From contig NZ_MUHF01000001.1 of NCBI RefSeq assembly GCF_002217435.1, forward strand, positions 39,369 to 103,368: 64,000 nt of DNA. Direction: 5' to 3'. This DNA is from Flavobacterium reichenbachii. Its GTDB lineage: Bacteria > Bacteroidota > Bacteroidia > Flavobacteriales > Flavobacteriaceae. Below the pieces are notes generated by a model that searched no databases, had not been told where the DNA came from, and saw only the letters and a list, made by a program, of their open reading frames with translations. This document shows, one piece after another, positions 1 to 8,090 of the stretch. Within the stretch, counting starts at the first letter, position 1. Each line of letters opens with the position of its first letter. A program made the translations under genes and the position numbers.

Positions 1-420
1 TTTGTAAACGTTATAATTGGCTTCCCCTTTTTCGTTTACTTTTATATTGATAGACGAATCAGAAAGATAAATCTGGTCAATTTTAACCGATTTACTAAAG
101 ATTAAACTAGCAACGTCTATACCAAAAGAGACCTCTTTTGCGGTAATAAATTGCTGATCTTTATAAGGTGCTGATCCGTTTAGTTTTAGATCATTTAAGG
201 TTAAAGTTAATGATGGAAAATGGCGAAAGAAAGAAACAGAAACATCAGAATAATTTAATTCGGCGCTTAACCTTTCGTTAGCCGTTTTTTTGATTTGTTC
301 CTTAATTTGATCTGCAAAAACGATTGGGGTTAAAAACAACAATCCTAAAATAACGGCAAACGTTATTCCGACGTATTTAGCAATTTTAAATACGATCGAT
401 TTGGATTTATTTTTTGACAT
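1..420 (-). CDS. AsmA-family protein, N-terminal part (truncated by window edge)
   Basis: The reading frame is open from an ATG at 420 to the left edge, so only about 140 residues are seen. The N-terminus (MSKNKSKSIVFK) is basic and is followed by one hydrophobic segment at about residues 13-33, then ERLSAELNYSDVSVSFFRHFPSL and repeated short beta-type stretches. That order, a membrane anchor followed by a 'sffrhfPslt' region, is characteristic of the AsmA/DUF748-like envelope proteins of Bacteroidota, which are thought to take part in lipid or outer-membrane homeostasis. The family call rests on the N-terminus only. No neighbour suggests a more specific job. Confidence 0.6.
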   Translation of the reverse strand, partial: MSKNKSKSIVFKIAKYVGITFAVILGLLFLTPIVFADQIKEQIKKTANERLSAELNYSDVSVSFFRHFPSLTLTLNDLKLNGSAPYKDQQFITAKEVSFGIDVASLIFSKSVKIDQIYLSDSSINIKVNEKGEANYNVYK

Positions 421-476
421 AACAAATTTGTTAAAATTGAATTTTATAAAGTAAAGATGGTAAAATGGTAAAAAAG

Positions 477-1058
477 TTAGCCGTGAACGGTTTCACTTTT
501 CCCATAATTTGTAATAATCGAACCTTCATATTCAATCCACTCTTTCCAGCGTTTGTCAATATCGATATTGTCTGTATATTTTCTGGCAAATCCTAAAAAT
601 GTGGTGTAATGCCCGGCTTCAGAAATCATTAAATCACGATAAAATTTTGCCAGTTCTTCGTCTTTTATATTTTCAGAAAGCACCTTAAAACGTTCGCAGC
701 TTCTTGCTTCGATCATTGCAGAAAATAGTAAACGATCGCAGAGAGCGTCTTTACGACTTCCGTCTTTCTTCATAAACTTAAAAAGTTCATTTACATAATG
801 ATCTTTTCTTTCGCGCCCCAAAGTCAGGCCTCTCTTCTTGATTATATCATGCACCATCTGCAGATGCTCTAATTCTTCTCTTGCAATTACCAGCATTTCT
901 GTTACTAATTCCTCTAGTTCAGAGTTATACGTAACTAAACTTATTGCGTTCGAAGCGGCTTTTTGTTCGCACCAAGCATGATCCGTCAAAATTTCTTCGA
1001 TATTTGATTCGACTATATTTACCCAGCGTGGATCCGTGGCCAATTTTAATCCTAACAT
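477..1058 (-). CDS. miaE: tRNA-(ms[2]io[6]A)-hydroxylase (MiaE-like)
   Basis: A 193-residue protein of the MiaE family, non-haem diiron monooxygenases that hydroxylate the isopentenyl side chain of ms2i6A-37 in tRNAs reading UNN codons. The start at 1058 (MLGLKLATDPRWV) is preferred to the upstream ATG at 1085 because the family begins here and a -7 box lies between them. Diiron ligand motifs are visible: EELEHLQMVH (ExxH), the hallmark SAMIEARSCERF, and SEAGHY (a second ExxH). It is monocistronic and divergent from the glycosyltransferase gene. The family assignment is firm; activity on io6A is inferred. Confidence 0.88.
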   Translation of the reverse strand: MLGLKLATDPRWVNIVESNIEEILTDHAWCEQKAASNAISLVTYNSELEELVTEMLVIAREELEHLQMVHDIIKKRGLTLGRERKDHYVNELFKFMKKDGSRKDALCDRLLFSAMIEARSCERFKVLSENIKDEELAKFYRDLMISEAGHYTTFLGFARKYTDNIDIDKRWKEWIEYEGSIITNYGKSETVHG

Positions 1059-1082
1059 AATTATTGCAGATTTTATATTTTG

Positions 1083-1090
1083 CAAAATTA
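1083..1090 (-). promoter_or_regulatory. Candidate -7 promoter box for miaE
   Basis: Read on the minus strand this is TAATTTTG, which fits the Bacteroidota -7 consensus TAnnTTTG. Transcription would begin near 1076, just upstream of the ATG at 1058. That makes the longer frame starting at 1085 unlikely to be used. No TTG was found at the usual -33 distance. Confidence 0.4.
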
Positions 1091-1169
1091 GTCTTTTTTA
1101 TCTCCTAAAATCAGGAAACATCGTGTAATTACGCCTAAAATGCATTATTTTGCAGTTCAAAGAATCAAA

Positions 1170-2414
1170 ATGAATCAAACAAAAAAACTTTTAATAATTG
1201 GTTTTGTCTGGCCCGAACCAAATTCGTCTGCAGCCGGTGGTAGAATGATGCAGTTAATAGCTGTTTTTAAGGAAGATGGATTTGAAGTTACATTTGCAAG
1301 CCCGGCTCTGGACAGTGATTTTATGGTGGATTTGTCTGTATTTGGAGTTGAAAAAAAATCGATCGAATTAAATAATTCCAGTTTTGATGATTTTATAATT
1401 CAATTAAATCCAGATGTTGTTTTGTTTGATCGTTTTATGATTGAAGAGCAGTTCGGATGGCGTGTTGCAGAAAATTGCCCAAAAGCAATTCGTGTTTTAG
1501 ATACAGAAGATTTACATTGCTTAAGGACAGCAAGACAGAAAGCTTTTAAAGAAAACAGAATTTTTGAACTTCAGGATTTATTGTCTGAAGAAGTTGCCAA
1601 ACGTGAAATTGCTAGTGTTTTGAGGTGTGATTTGTCTTTGATTATTTCAGAATTTGAAATGAAAATTCTAAATAATATTTTTAAAATCAATTGTAGATTG
1701 TTGTTTTATCTTCCTTTTTTAACAGATGAAATGGATGAAAGCGATCTTCTGAATTTGCCATTATTTGAACAACGTGAGAGTTTTGTTTTTATCGGAAATT
1801 TTCTTCACGAGCCCAATTGGAATACTGTTCAGCATTTAAAAGAAAGTATCTGGCCTTTGATTAGAAAAGAATTTCCTGAAGCTGTTTTGCAGGTTTACGG
1901 TGCATACCCATCACAAAAAGTTTTGCAATTACACCAGCCTAAGAATGGATTTTTTATTATGGGAAGAGCCTCTGATGCAAATGAAATTGTAAAAAAAGCA
2001 AAAGTAGTTTTGGCTCCAATTCGGTTTGGCGCAGGTCTTAAAGGTAAACTTTTAGAAGCCATGCAATGCGGAACTCCAAGTCTAACAACAGAAATAGGTG
2101 CAGAAGCAATGCATGCCGATTTGCCTTGGAATGGTTTTATTACTAATGATATAGAACTTTTTGCTAAACAAGCCGTAACGTTATATCAAGATAAAAATCT
2201 TTGGGAGCAATCTCAAAAAAACGGAATTGCTATCGTAAATGAATGTTATCAGAAAGATAAATTTGCTTCGATTTTAGTAAATACTGTAAATGATTTAATG
2301 AATGATTCAGAAAATCATCGTCTGCACAATTTTATGGGAAGTCTGCTGCAACATCATACTTTAAAAAGTACCAAATACATGTCTAAATGGATCGAGGCGA
2401 AAAATAAAAATTAA
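1170..2414 (+). CDS. Glycosyltransferase, GT4/GT-B type
   Basis: A 414-residue GT-B glycosyltransferase. The C-terminal half holds the nucleotide-sugar binding part: FVFIGNFLHEPNWNTV, then GRASDANEIVKKAKVVLAPIRFGAGLKGKLLEAMQCGTP, the usual E-x7-E region of GT4-type retaining enzymes. There is no membrane segment or signal peptide. The start at MNQTKKLL (1170) is chosen because a near-consensus -7 box (TATTTTG, 1146-1152) would lie inside the frame if the ATG at 1140 were used. The acceptor cannot be inferred, since no polysaccharide cluster surrounds it. Its stop codon overlaps that of the convergent AraC gene by four bases (2411-2414). Confidence 0.78.
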   Translation: MNQTKKLLIIGFVWPEPNSSAAGGRMMQLIAVFKEDGFEVTFASPALDSDFMVDLSVFGVEKKSIELNNSSFDDFIIQLNPDVVLFDRFMIEEQFGWRVAENCPKAIRVLDTEDLHCLRTARQKAFKENRIFELQDLLSEEVAKREIASVLRCDLSLIISEFEMKILNNIFKINCRLLFYLPFLTDEMDESDLLNLPLFEQRESFVFIGNFLHEPNWNTVQHLKESIWPLIRKEFPEAVLQVYGAYPSQKVLQLHQPKNGFFIMGRASDANEIVKKAKVVLAPIRFGAGLKGKLLEAMQCGTPSLTTEIGAEAMHADLPWNGFITNDIELFAKQAVTLYQDKNLWEQSQKNGIAIVNECYQKDKFASILVNTVNDLMNDSENHRLHNFMGSLLQHHTLKSTKYMSKWIEAKNKN

Positions 2415-3286
2415 ACCATTTTTCCAAATCCTACTGTTTCACGATACAATTGAGGCGAAACATCTGCATTGGTTTTAAAGAATCGGCTGAAATAATGCTC
2501 GTCATCATAGCCTAATTCGTATGCAATTTCTTTTATGGTTTTATTCGTCATATACAATTCTCTTTTTGCTTCAATAATAATTCTCTCTGCAATAAGATCT
2601 GTAAGGGTTTTGTTGAAATAATTCTTAGATAATTTTGCCAAGGCTTTAGGCGAAATATTTAATAAATCGGCATAATTTCCGGCAGAATGTTTGGTTTTAA
2701 AATGATCTTCAATAGCGTCTTTTAGATTCTGTAAAATAAATGGTTCTTTAGAATCCGGAGTCGATTTTGATTCTTCTAATTGTTCGTTTTTTAATCGTGA
2801 TGCAGTAATTAAAAAGATTTTCAGATACGAAATCAATAGTTCGTATTGGGCTAATTCTGCATTTTGTATTTCGGTTTTCATTTGGTCAATAACCATCTGA
2901 AACGTAGCTTTTGCCTGATCTGTAATTCGTGTAAATGGAGGCTGATAAACATTATTAAACAAAACTCCGTTGCACGAAACCTCTTTTTGATGCATATGGA
3001 TGCAGTAAAAATCGGGATGAAAATGAATTGCAATTCCCTCAATATCTTCTTTTGTACAAATCATAAAGGGCTGATAGGGAGAAAAGGCGAGGAGCGAACC
3101 TTCTTCAAACTGATGTTCTGCAAAATCGGCTTTTACTTTTCCATTTCCTCTGTTAACCCAAATCAGAGAAAAATAATTATTACGCTGAATATGGTCAAAA
3201 TGACTGTTGTCTTCGAATGAAAGAAGTTTAAAAGCAAGATTTCCATTTTGTGGATTTATTAAGGTAAAAGCGTTCTGATTGCTCAT
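2411..3286 (-). CDS. AraC-family transcriptional regulator
   Basis: A 291-residue regulator with an N-terminal cupin-like sensor half (about residues 15-130; SLLAFSPYQPFM, IAIHFHPDFYCIH) and a C-terminal AraC/XylS DNA-binding domain (about residues 190-285). The second helix-turn-helix is clear: TIKEIAYELGYDDEHYFSRFFK. The effector is unknown. It lies 87 bases downstream of the carboxymuconolactone-decarboxylase-like gene on the same strand. A large perfect palindrome between them (3311-3344) could be its operator or that gene's terminator. The convergent overlap with the glycosyltransferase stop codon leaves no room for a terminator outside the coding regions. Confidence 0.85.
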   Translation of the reverse strand: MSNQNAFTLINPQNGNLAFKLLSFEDNSHFDHIQRNNYFSLIWVNRGNGKVKADFAEHQFEEGSLLAFSPYQPFMICTKEDIEGIAIHFHPDFYCIHMHQKEVSCNGVLFNNVYQPPFTRITDQAKATFQMVIDQMKTEIQNAELAQYELLISYLKIFLITASRLKNEQLEESKSTPDSKEPFILQNLKDAIEDHFKTKHSAGNYADLLNISPKALAKLSKNYFNKTLTDLIAERIIIEAKRELYMTNKTIKEIAYELGYDDEHYFSRFFKTNADVSPQLYRETVGFGKMV

Positions 3287-3310
3287 AATCTGAATTGTTT
3301 AGGTAAAGAT

Positions 3311-3344
3311 AAAGATAGTTATGAAATGAATCATAACTATCTTT
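3311..3344. promoter_or_regulatory. 14-bp-arm perfect palindrome between CMD and araC genes
   Basis: Arms AAAGATAGTTATGA (3311-3324) and TCATAACTATCTTT (3331-3344) are exact reverse complements around a 6-base spacer. It sits 25 bases upstream of the AraC start and 29 bases downstream of the upstream gene's stop, on the minus strand. It may be a terminator, although the T-run after it is broken. It may instead be an operator, because the core TTATGA-N6-TCATAA also occurs in front of the haemoglobin operon at 49154-49177. Confidence 0.5.
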
Positions 3345-3373
3345 AGGGAGTTGTTGTGTTGTTTTTTTTGAAA

Positions 3374-3913
3374 TTATACAGCCTGAACCACAGGAAAATC
3401 AATTTCTGTATTTGCTGTATTGTTAAAGTAGTTTGTAAATACATTCAATCCTACGTGAGCAATAATTTCTGAAATTTCTGCATCTGTTGCGCCAGCATTT
3501 CTTACTGCAGCAACATCCTGATCATTTACTAATCCGTTTTTGCTGATTAATGTTTTTGCAAATTGTAAAATTCCTGCTGTTTTTTCATCAGCTGCATTTC
3601 CTGATCTGGCATTGTGTAATACTTCCGGATCTGCTTTTACTAATTTCTCACCAATAAAAGTGTGAGCGGCTAAACAATAATCACAAGAATTACTTTCAGA
3701 AACTGCTAAGGCGATAAGTTCTCCTGTTTTTGCACTTAATTTTCCGTGGCTTAAAGCACCGCTTAAATTTAAATATCCTTCTAATACCGCAGGAGAATTT
3801 CCCATTGTTCTCATCATATTCGGAACTACGCCTAATTTTGCCTGTACAGCGTTGAATAAATCTTTAGTTTTTCCTGTAACTTCTTCTGGGTTTAATGCTG
3901 TTAATCGTGTCAT
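3374..3913 (-). CDS. Carboxymuconolactone decarboxylase-like / AhpD-like protein
   Basis: A 179-residue all-helical protein of the CMD/AhpD superfamily. The redox motif SNSCDYCLAAH (CxxC followed by a distal His) is intact, and the N-terminus NPEEVTGKTKDLFNAVQAKLGVVPNM is typical of the peroxidase-related subgroup of AhpD-like proteins. Members use the CxxC-His triad in thiol peroxidase or alkylhydroperoxide-reduction chemistry; true carboxymuconolactone decarboxylases lack it. It is cytoplasmic with no signal peptide. The AraC gene lies directly downstream and could control it, but that is inferred from adjacency alone. The substrate is not known. Confidence 0.85.
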   Translation of the reverse strand: MTRLTALNPEEVTGKTKDLFNAVQAKLGVVPNMMRTMGNSPAVLEGYLNLSGALSHGKLSAKTGELIALAVSESNSCDYCLAAHTFIGEKLVKADPEVLHNARSGNAADEKTAGILQFAKTLISKNGLVNDQDVAAVRNAGATDAEISEIIAHVGLNVFTNYFNNTANTEIDFPVVQAV

Positions 3914-4034
3914 TTTATTTAATTTTTAAGTTATAATTATTTGTTGTCTTTTGACATTACAAAGTTGCAACGATTACAGATTTTAGAACATGGAGAATTT
4001 ACGCTATGTGGTGGACAATTTTCCCTGACTTTTT

Positions 4035-4220
4035 TTAGGAGCTGATCCAGCTTTCCGTTTCATCCCGATAGCTATCGGGACAAAAACCTGATTTTTCTAA
4101 ACCATAAAACGAGCTTCTCCCGAAGCCTCGGGAGTCGCTGTTTTCTGGCAAGAAAATCAGGTTTTTGAGTTCCGGGCTTTCCACTTCAATCTGGGCTAGG
4201 GCATTCGTTTTCACAATAAT
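4035..4220 (-). repeat. Flavobacterial structured intergenic element (possible RNA), diverged
   Basis: This gene-free patch carries nested inverted repeats. An 18-base perfect palindrome TCCCGATAG/CTATCGGGA lies at 4063-4080. CAAAAACCTGATTTT (4081-4095) pairs with its reverse complement at 4155-4169. TCCCGA/TCGGGA pairs lie around 4122-4140. Read on the minus strand it starts with a CCCTAGCCC-like block and ends GGAAAGCTGG...CAGCTCCT, which I recall as a common intergenic element in Flavobacterium genomes. An 85-codon frame here (4035-4292) is a by-product: its residues simply spell the repeat. It may belong to the same RNA class as the element at 45736. Confidence 0.5.
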
Positions 4221-4263
4221 GTTTTTGTTTATTTGTGAGGAATGACAGACTTTGTGTGTAATC

Positions 4264-4296
4264 AACTTTGTCAAAGTTTCAAACTTTGACAAAGTT
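4264..4296. repeat. 33-base palindrome, AACTTTG family
   Basis: Sixteen-base arms AACTTTGTCAAAGTTT and AAACTTTGACAAAGTT flank a single C and are exact reverse complements. A half-copy (gacaaagttcc) recurs at 42258-42268, also next to a TGTCATTTCG element. This is a dispersed intergenic repeat and contains no gene. Confidence 0.7.
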
Positions 4297-4318
4297 CCTC
4301 ACCAACCACTTCCGTAAT

Positions 4319-4409
4319 CTTGTCATTTCGAGGAACGAGAAAATCACCCACAGAAATTCTCTAATCTTTATCGATTTATGAGTTTTATTTCTCCTTACGA
4401 AATGACAAG
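4319..4409. repeat. TGTCATTTCG inverted-repeat element (diverged copy)
   Basis: Outer arms CTTGTCATTTCG (4319-4330) and CGAAATGACAAG (4398-4409) are perfect. The interior (GGAACGAGAAA ... TTTCTCC) is a decayed version of the intact 100-base element at 42277-42376. It looks like a REP/MITE-like element without coding capacity. Confidence 0.65.
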
Positions 4410-4417
4410 CAATATGT

Positions 4418-4456
4418 AAAAAAAATAGGTTGTCCCTTCAAGGACAACCTATTTTT
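4418..4456 (-). terminator. Rho-independent terminator of the M1 aminopeptidase gene
   Basis: Fifteen-base perfect arms (4421-4435 and 4442-4456, core TAGGTTGTCC/GGACAACCTA) with loop CTTCAA. On the minus strand they are followed by a run of eight T. The hairpin lies 22 bases beyond the stop codon. Confidence 0.85.
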
Positions 4457-4477
4457 AAAATTATATTCTTGAAGAAC

Positions 4478-6325
4478 TTATTTCAAAATACCTTCAACAG
4501 CCTGAATCGTTGTAGCATGATAACCAGATTTAGCTTTGTTAAAAATCTGTTTCGCCCAAACTTTTCCTTCCGGAGTTTTTGCCATTTCTTTATAAAGCAT
4601 CATTACAGATCCAGTTCTGCTAATTCCAATTAAAAATTGCTCGATTGCAGGATTTGCAGTTTTGTATTGATGACGAATTGCCTGAACAAACCATTGACGT
4701 TTGATAATGAAGTTTCCGCCTTTTGTAAAGTTGAATTCTTTGTCAATTGCTTCCATCTCTTTTACTGTAATATCAGCTGGAAGATGATCTATAAAATGCT
4801 GTTTTTCTGCGGTTGTTGTAATTTTTTTACTCAAACCTGCAACACCAGTTTCTCTCCAGTTTTTTTGGATAGCATCGATAGCATCAAAATCCGCTGAACT
4901 TACCGGAGTAATGTTTGATGGAATCCCAGGCTTGTAAATCCAGTCGTCTAATTTTATTTTATCTGCTAAAGCTTTGTCATCTTTGATTAGATTTTCGTTT
5001 AAATATTTCACAAAATCTTCTGTTGTAATTGATTTGAAAGCATGCGAATCAAAATAATTTTTGATAAACGAATCAAATTTTTCGCGCCCAACGGCATTTT
5101 CAATAACTCTTAAAAAAGCATATCCTTTTACATATGGAATTTGACTGATTCCATCATCCGGATTTCTTCCAGTCAAGCTGACTTTTAATCTTGTATCCGG
5201 ATTTGTATCACCATATTCTGCTACGTTATCGATCAATTCTTTACGAGTGATCACGTTTTGCATTTCAAATTCTTTTTTGCCAAAGATTGCTTCGCCAATT
5301 CGGTGTTCAACATAAGTTGTAAAACCTTCGTTTAGCCAAATATCATCCCAAGTCGCATTGGTTACTAAGTTACCGCTCCAGCTGTGACCTAATTCGTGCG
5401 CTAACAAACTTGTCAATGAACGGTCTCCTGCAATAACTCCGGGAGTTAAGAAAGTTAGGTTTGGATTTTCCATTCCGCCATACGGGAAACTTGGAGGTAA
5501 AACCAAAACGTCATAACGTCCCCAGCGATAAGGTCCATAAAGCTTTTCGGCGGCCACAACCATTTTTCCAAGTTCAGCAAATTCCCAAGCTGATTTTTTC
5601 AACATAGATGGTTCTGCGTAAACTCCGGTTCTGTTGTCGATAGATTGAAATTCAATATCTCCAACAGCAATAGCCATTAAATAAGAAGGGATTGCTTTAT
5701 CTTGTTTAAAAGTATAAACTCCTGTATCATTTTTCTTCTGTGGATTTACAGCGCTCATTACCGCTAATAAATCTTTTGGAACCGTAACTTTTGCATTATA
5801 AGTAAAACGAACTCCCGGTGAATCCTGACACGGAATCCAAGTACGGGACCAAATGCTTTCTCCTTGAGAGAAAAGAAACGGTTTCTTTTTGTCAGCAGTT
5901 TGTTCCGGTTTTAACCATTGCAAAGCAACAGCATCTTTTGTTGTGCTGTAGTAGATATTTACTTTAGTTGTATTAGGTTCGATGGTAACATGAAGTGGTT
6001 TTCCATGAAATTCCACGTTTGTACCTAATTCGAATTTTGTTTCCTTTTCGTCATCACCTAAAGTTACTTTGGTAATGTTAAGAGTATTTTCGTCAAAAAT
6101 GATTTCATTTCCTTTGCTGCTATTGTCAATTGTCCAAGAAGCTTTTCCAGAAATAGTCTGCGTTTCAAAATCAACTTTAATGTCAAGATCCAAATGTTTT
6201 ACAACTGCAAGTTCTGGTTTAGAGTAGCTGTGTTCGTCAATAACGGCAGCTATTTTTTCGGTTTGCTCTTTTTTCTGGCAGGCAATTGCTGTCAGAAATA
6301 AGACTGCAATGATTAGTTTTTTCAT
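4478..6325 (-). CDS. M1-family metallopeptidase (aminopeptidase N / LTA4-hydrolase-like), lipoprotein
   Basis: A 615-residue zinc aminopeptidase. The start at 6325 gives MKKLIIAVLFLTAIAC, a lipoprotein signal peptide with lipobox LTAIAC. The upstream extension would cross the PDH terminator. The substrate motif YGGMENP and the zinc site HELGHSWSGN...WLNEGFTTYVE (HExxH-x18-E) are intact. The length and the C-terminal helical part (about residues 460-610) match the leukotriene A4 hydrolase-like branch, such as cold-active aminopeptidases of marine bacteria, rather than the roughly 850-residue PepN. It probably trims peptides in the periplasm or at the outer membrane. It is monocistronic with a strong terminator. 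Confidence 0.9.
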   Translation of the reverse strand: MKKLIIAVLFLTAIACQKKEQTEKIAAVIDEHSYSKPELAVVKHLDLDIKVDFETQTISGKASWTIDNSSKGNEIIFDENTLNITKVTLGDDEKETKFELGTNVEFHGKPLHVTIEPNTTKVNIYYSTTKDAVALQWLKPEQTADKKKPFLFSQGESIWSRTWIPCQDSPGVRFTYNAKVTVPKDLLAVMSAVNPQKKNDTGVYTFKQDKAIPSYLMAIAVGDIEFQSIDNRTGVYAEPSMLKKSAWEFAELGKMVVAAEKLYGPYRWGRYDVLVLPPSFPYGGMENPNLTFLTPGVIAGDRSLTSLLAHELGHSWSGNLVTNATWDDIWLNEGFTTYVEHRIGEAIFGKKEFEMQNVITRKELIDNVAEYGDTNPDTRLKVSLTGRNPDDGISQIPYVKGYAFLRVIENAVGREKFDSFIKNYFDSHAFKSITTEDFVKYLNENLIKDDKALADKIKLDDWIYKPGIPSNITPVSSADFDAIDAIQKNWRETGVAGLSKKITTTAEKQHFIDHLPADITVKEMEAIDKEFNFTKGGNFIIKRQWFVQAIRHQYKTANPAIEQFLIGISRTGSVMMLYKEMAKTPEGKVWAKQIFNKAKSGYHATTIQAVEGILK

Positions 6326-6360
6326 GTTATGAAGTATTGAATTTGGGATGAAAATTAAAC

Positions 6361-6396
6361 AAAAAATCCCGTTTTGAATAAACAAAACGGGATTTT
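6361..6396 (-). terminator. Rho-independent terminator of the PDH E1-alpha/E2 operon
   Basis: Fourteen-base arms AAAATCCCGTTTTG (6363-6376) and CAAAACGGGATTTT (6383-6396) are perfect. On the minus strand the stem ends in TTTTTT. It lies 41 bases after the E2 stop codon and before the aminopeptidase start. Confidence 0.85.
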
Positions 6397-6436
6397 ATTA
6401 TAAATACCTTAAGCTTGGCTCAGGCTGACATTGAAA

Positions 6437-8086
6437 TTATGCCAACATTGTAACTGGGCTTTCGATGTATTGTTTTAGTGTTTGTAAAAATTGAGCGCCA
6501 GTTGCACCGTCAATTGTTCTGTGGTCACAAGCTAATGATAACATCATAGTGTTTCCAACTACAATCTGACCGTTTTTAACGACTGGTTTCTCAACAATTG
6601 CACCTACAGAAAGGATAGCAGAGTTTGGCTGGTTGATAATTGAATTGAATTCAGTAATACCAAACATTCCAAGGTTAGATACTGTAAAAGTACTTCCTTC
6701 CATTTCCTGAGGGCCTAATTTTTTGTTTTTAGCTCTTCCTGCTAAATCTCTTACCGAAGCACCAATTTGAGATAAACTCATAGCGTCTGTAAATTTCAAT
6801 ACAGGAACTACCAATCCGTCTTCTACTGCTACAGCAACACCAATATTTACGTGGTGGTTAATTATGATAGCATCTTCTTTCCACTGAGAGTTAATTTTTG
6901 GATGTTTTTTCAATGCTAAAGCACAAGCTTTAATTACCATATCGTTAAAAGATACTTTCGTGTCCGGAACAGTATTGATAGTTGCTCTTGCAGCCATTGC
7001 ATCGTCCATGCTTACTTCGATCACTAAGTTGTAGTGAGGTGCAGTAAATAATGATTCAGCAAGACGTTTTGCAATAATTTTACGCATTTGAGAGTTTTTG
7101 ATCTCTTCTGTGAAAACTTCTCCTGCAGGAACAAAAACTTTTGGAGCAGCTGGTGCAGCAGTCTCTTGTTTTGCATCAGTTTTTGCAGCAGGTTGTGCCT
7201 GTGCAGCTGGTGTAAAGTTTTCGATATCGCTTTTTACGATACGTCCATTTTCTCCAGATCCTTTAACCTGGTTTAATTGAATTCCTTTATCAGAAGCAAT
7301 TTTTTTAGCTAAAGGTGAAGCTAAAACTCTTCCGTTTGAAGTTTCAGCAACGGCTTCCGGTGCTTTTTCAGCAGCTGGAGCAGCTTTTGTTTCTTCGGCA
7401 GCAGGAGCACTTACAGGTGCAACGCCTCCGGCAGTATAATTGTCAGCAATTCCAGAAATGTCAGTTCCTGCAGGTCCAATGATAGCTAATAAGCTGTCAA
7501 CAGGAGCAGTATTTCCTTCTTGAATTCCGATGTATAATAATGTACCAGCATTGAAAGACTCAAACTCCATTGTAGCTTTGTCTGTCTCAATTTCTGCTAA
7601 AATATCACCTTCTGCTACAGCATCTCCAACTTTTTTTAACCAAGTTGCCACTGTACCTTCAGTCATTGTATCACTCAAACGTGGCATAGTTACTACTACA
7701 ACACCTTTAGGTAATTCAGTTGCTGCTTTAGCAGGAGCAGCAGTTTCAGTTTTTGCTTCAGCAGCAGGAGCATCCGCTTTTGGTGCAGAAGCTTCTGGAC
7801 TAGCAGCAGGAGCATCACCACCAGCTAAAAGAGCCGAAATATCTTCTCCTTCATTACCAATGATTGCTAATAGTGAATCAACTGGAGCAGTTTCTCCAGC
7901 CTGAATTCCGATATGTAAAAGAGTTCCTTCGTTAAAAGATTCGAACTCCATTGTTGCTTTATCTGTTTCAATTTCAGCTAAGATATCTCCTTCGCTAATT
8001 TTGTCGCCTACTTTTTTTAACCAAGTCGCTACCGTTCCTTCCGTCATAGTATCGCTCAAACGAGGCATTGTTACTTTAATCGCCAT
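6437..8086 (-). CDS. pdhC: Dihydrolipoamide acetyltransferase, E2 of pyruvate dehydrogenase
   Basis: A 549-residue E2 core enzyme that transfers acetyl groups from E1 to CoA. It has two N-terminal lipoyl domains with the lipoylation motif ETDKATMEF (Lys43 and Lys170). Each is followed by an Ala/Pro-rich flexible linker. A peripheral-subunit-binding domain follows (RVLASPLAKKIASDKGI...GSGENGRI, about 255-290). The C-terminal acyltransferase domain carries CDHRTIDGATG, with the catalytic His and Asp. It lies 4 bases downstream of E1-alpha, so the two are cotranscribed. The E1-beta and E3 genes are not in the window. Pyruvate specificity is inferred from the E1-alpha partner and the double lipoyl domain. 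Confidence 0.94.
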   Translation of the reverse strand: MAIKVTMPRLSDTMTEGTVATWLKKVGDKISEGDILAEIETDKATMEFESFNEGTLLHIGIQAGETAPVDSLLAIIGNEGEDISALLAGGDAPAASPEASAPKADAPAAEAKTETAAPAKAATELPKGVVVVTMPRLSDTMTEGTVATWLKKVGDAVAEGDILAEIETDKATMEFESFNAGTLLYIGIQEGNTAPVDSLLAIIGPAGTDISGIADNYTAGGVAPVSAPAAEETKAAPAAEKAPEAVAETSNGRVLASPLAKKIASDKGIQLNQVKGSGENGRIVKSDIENFTPAAQAQPAAKTDAKQETAAPAAPKVFVPAGEVFTEEIKNSQMRKIIAKRLAESLFTAPHYNLVIEVSMDDAMAARATINTVPDTKVSFNDMVIKACALALKKHPKINSQWKEDAIIINHHVNIGVAVAVEDGLVVPVLKFTDAMSLSQIGASVRDLAGRAKNKKLGPQEMEGSTFTVSNLGMFGITEFNSIINQPNSAILSVGAIVEKPVVKNGQIVVGNTMMLSLACDHRTIDGATGAQFLQTLKQYIESPVTMLA

Positions 8087-8090
8087 GATG

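Noticed and set aside
4035..4292. 85-codon minus-strand open frame
   Set aside because: Its codons are spelled by nested palindromes of an intergenic repeat; no coding bias or family match.
7530..7904. 124-codon plus-strand frame rich in Ala and Ser inside the E2 gene
   Set aside because: It is antisense to the lipoyl domains and linkers of E2, whose repeated composition keeps the opposite frame open.
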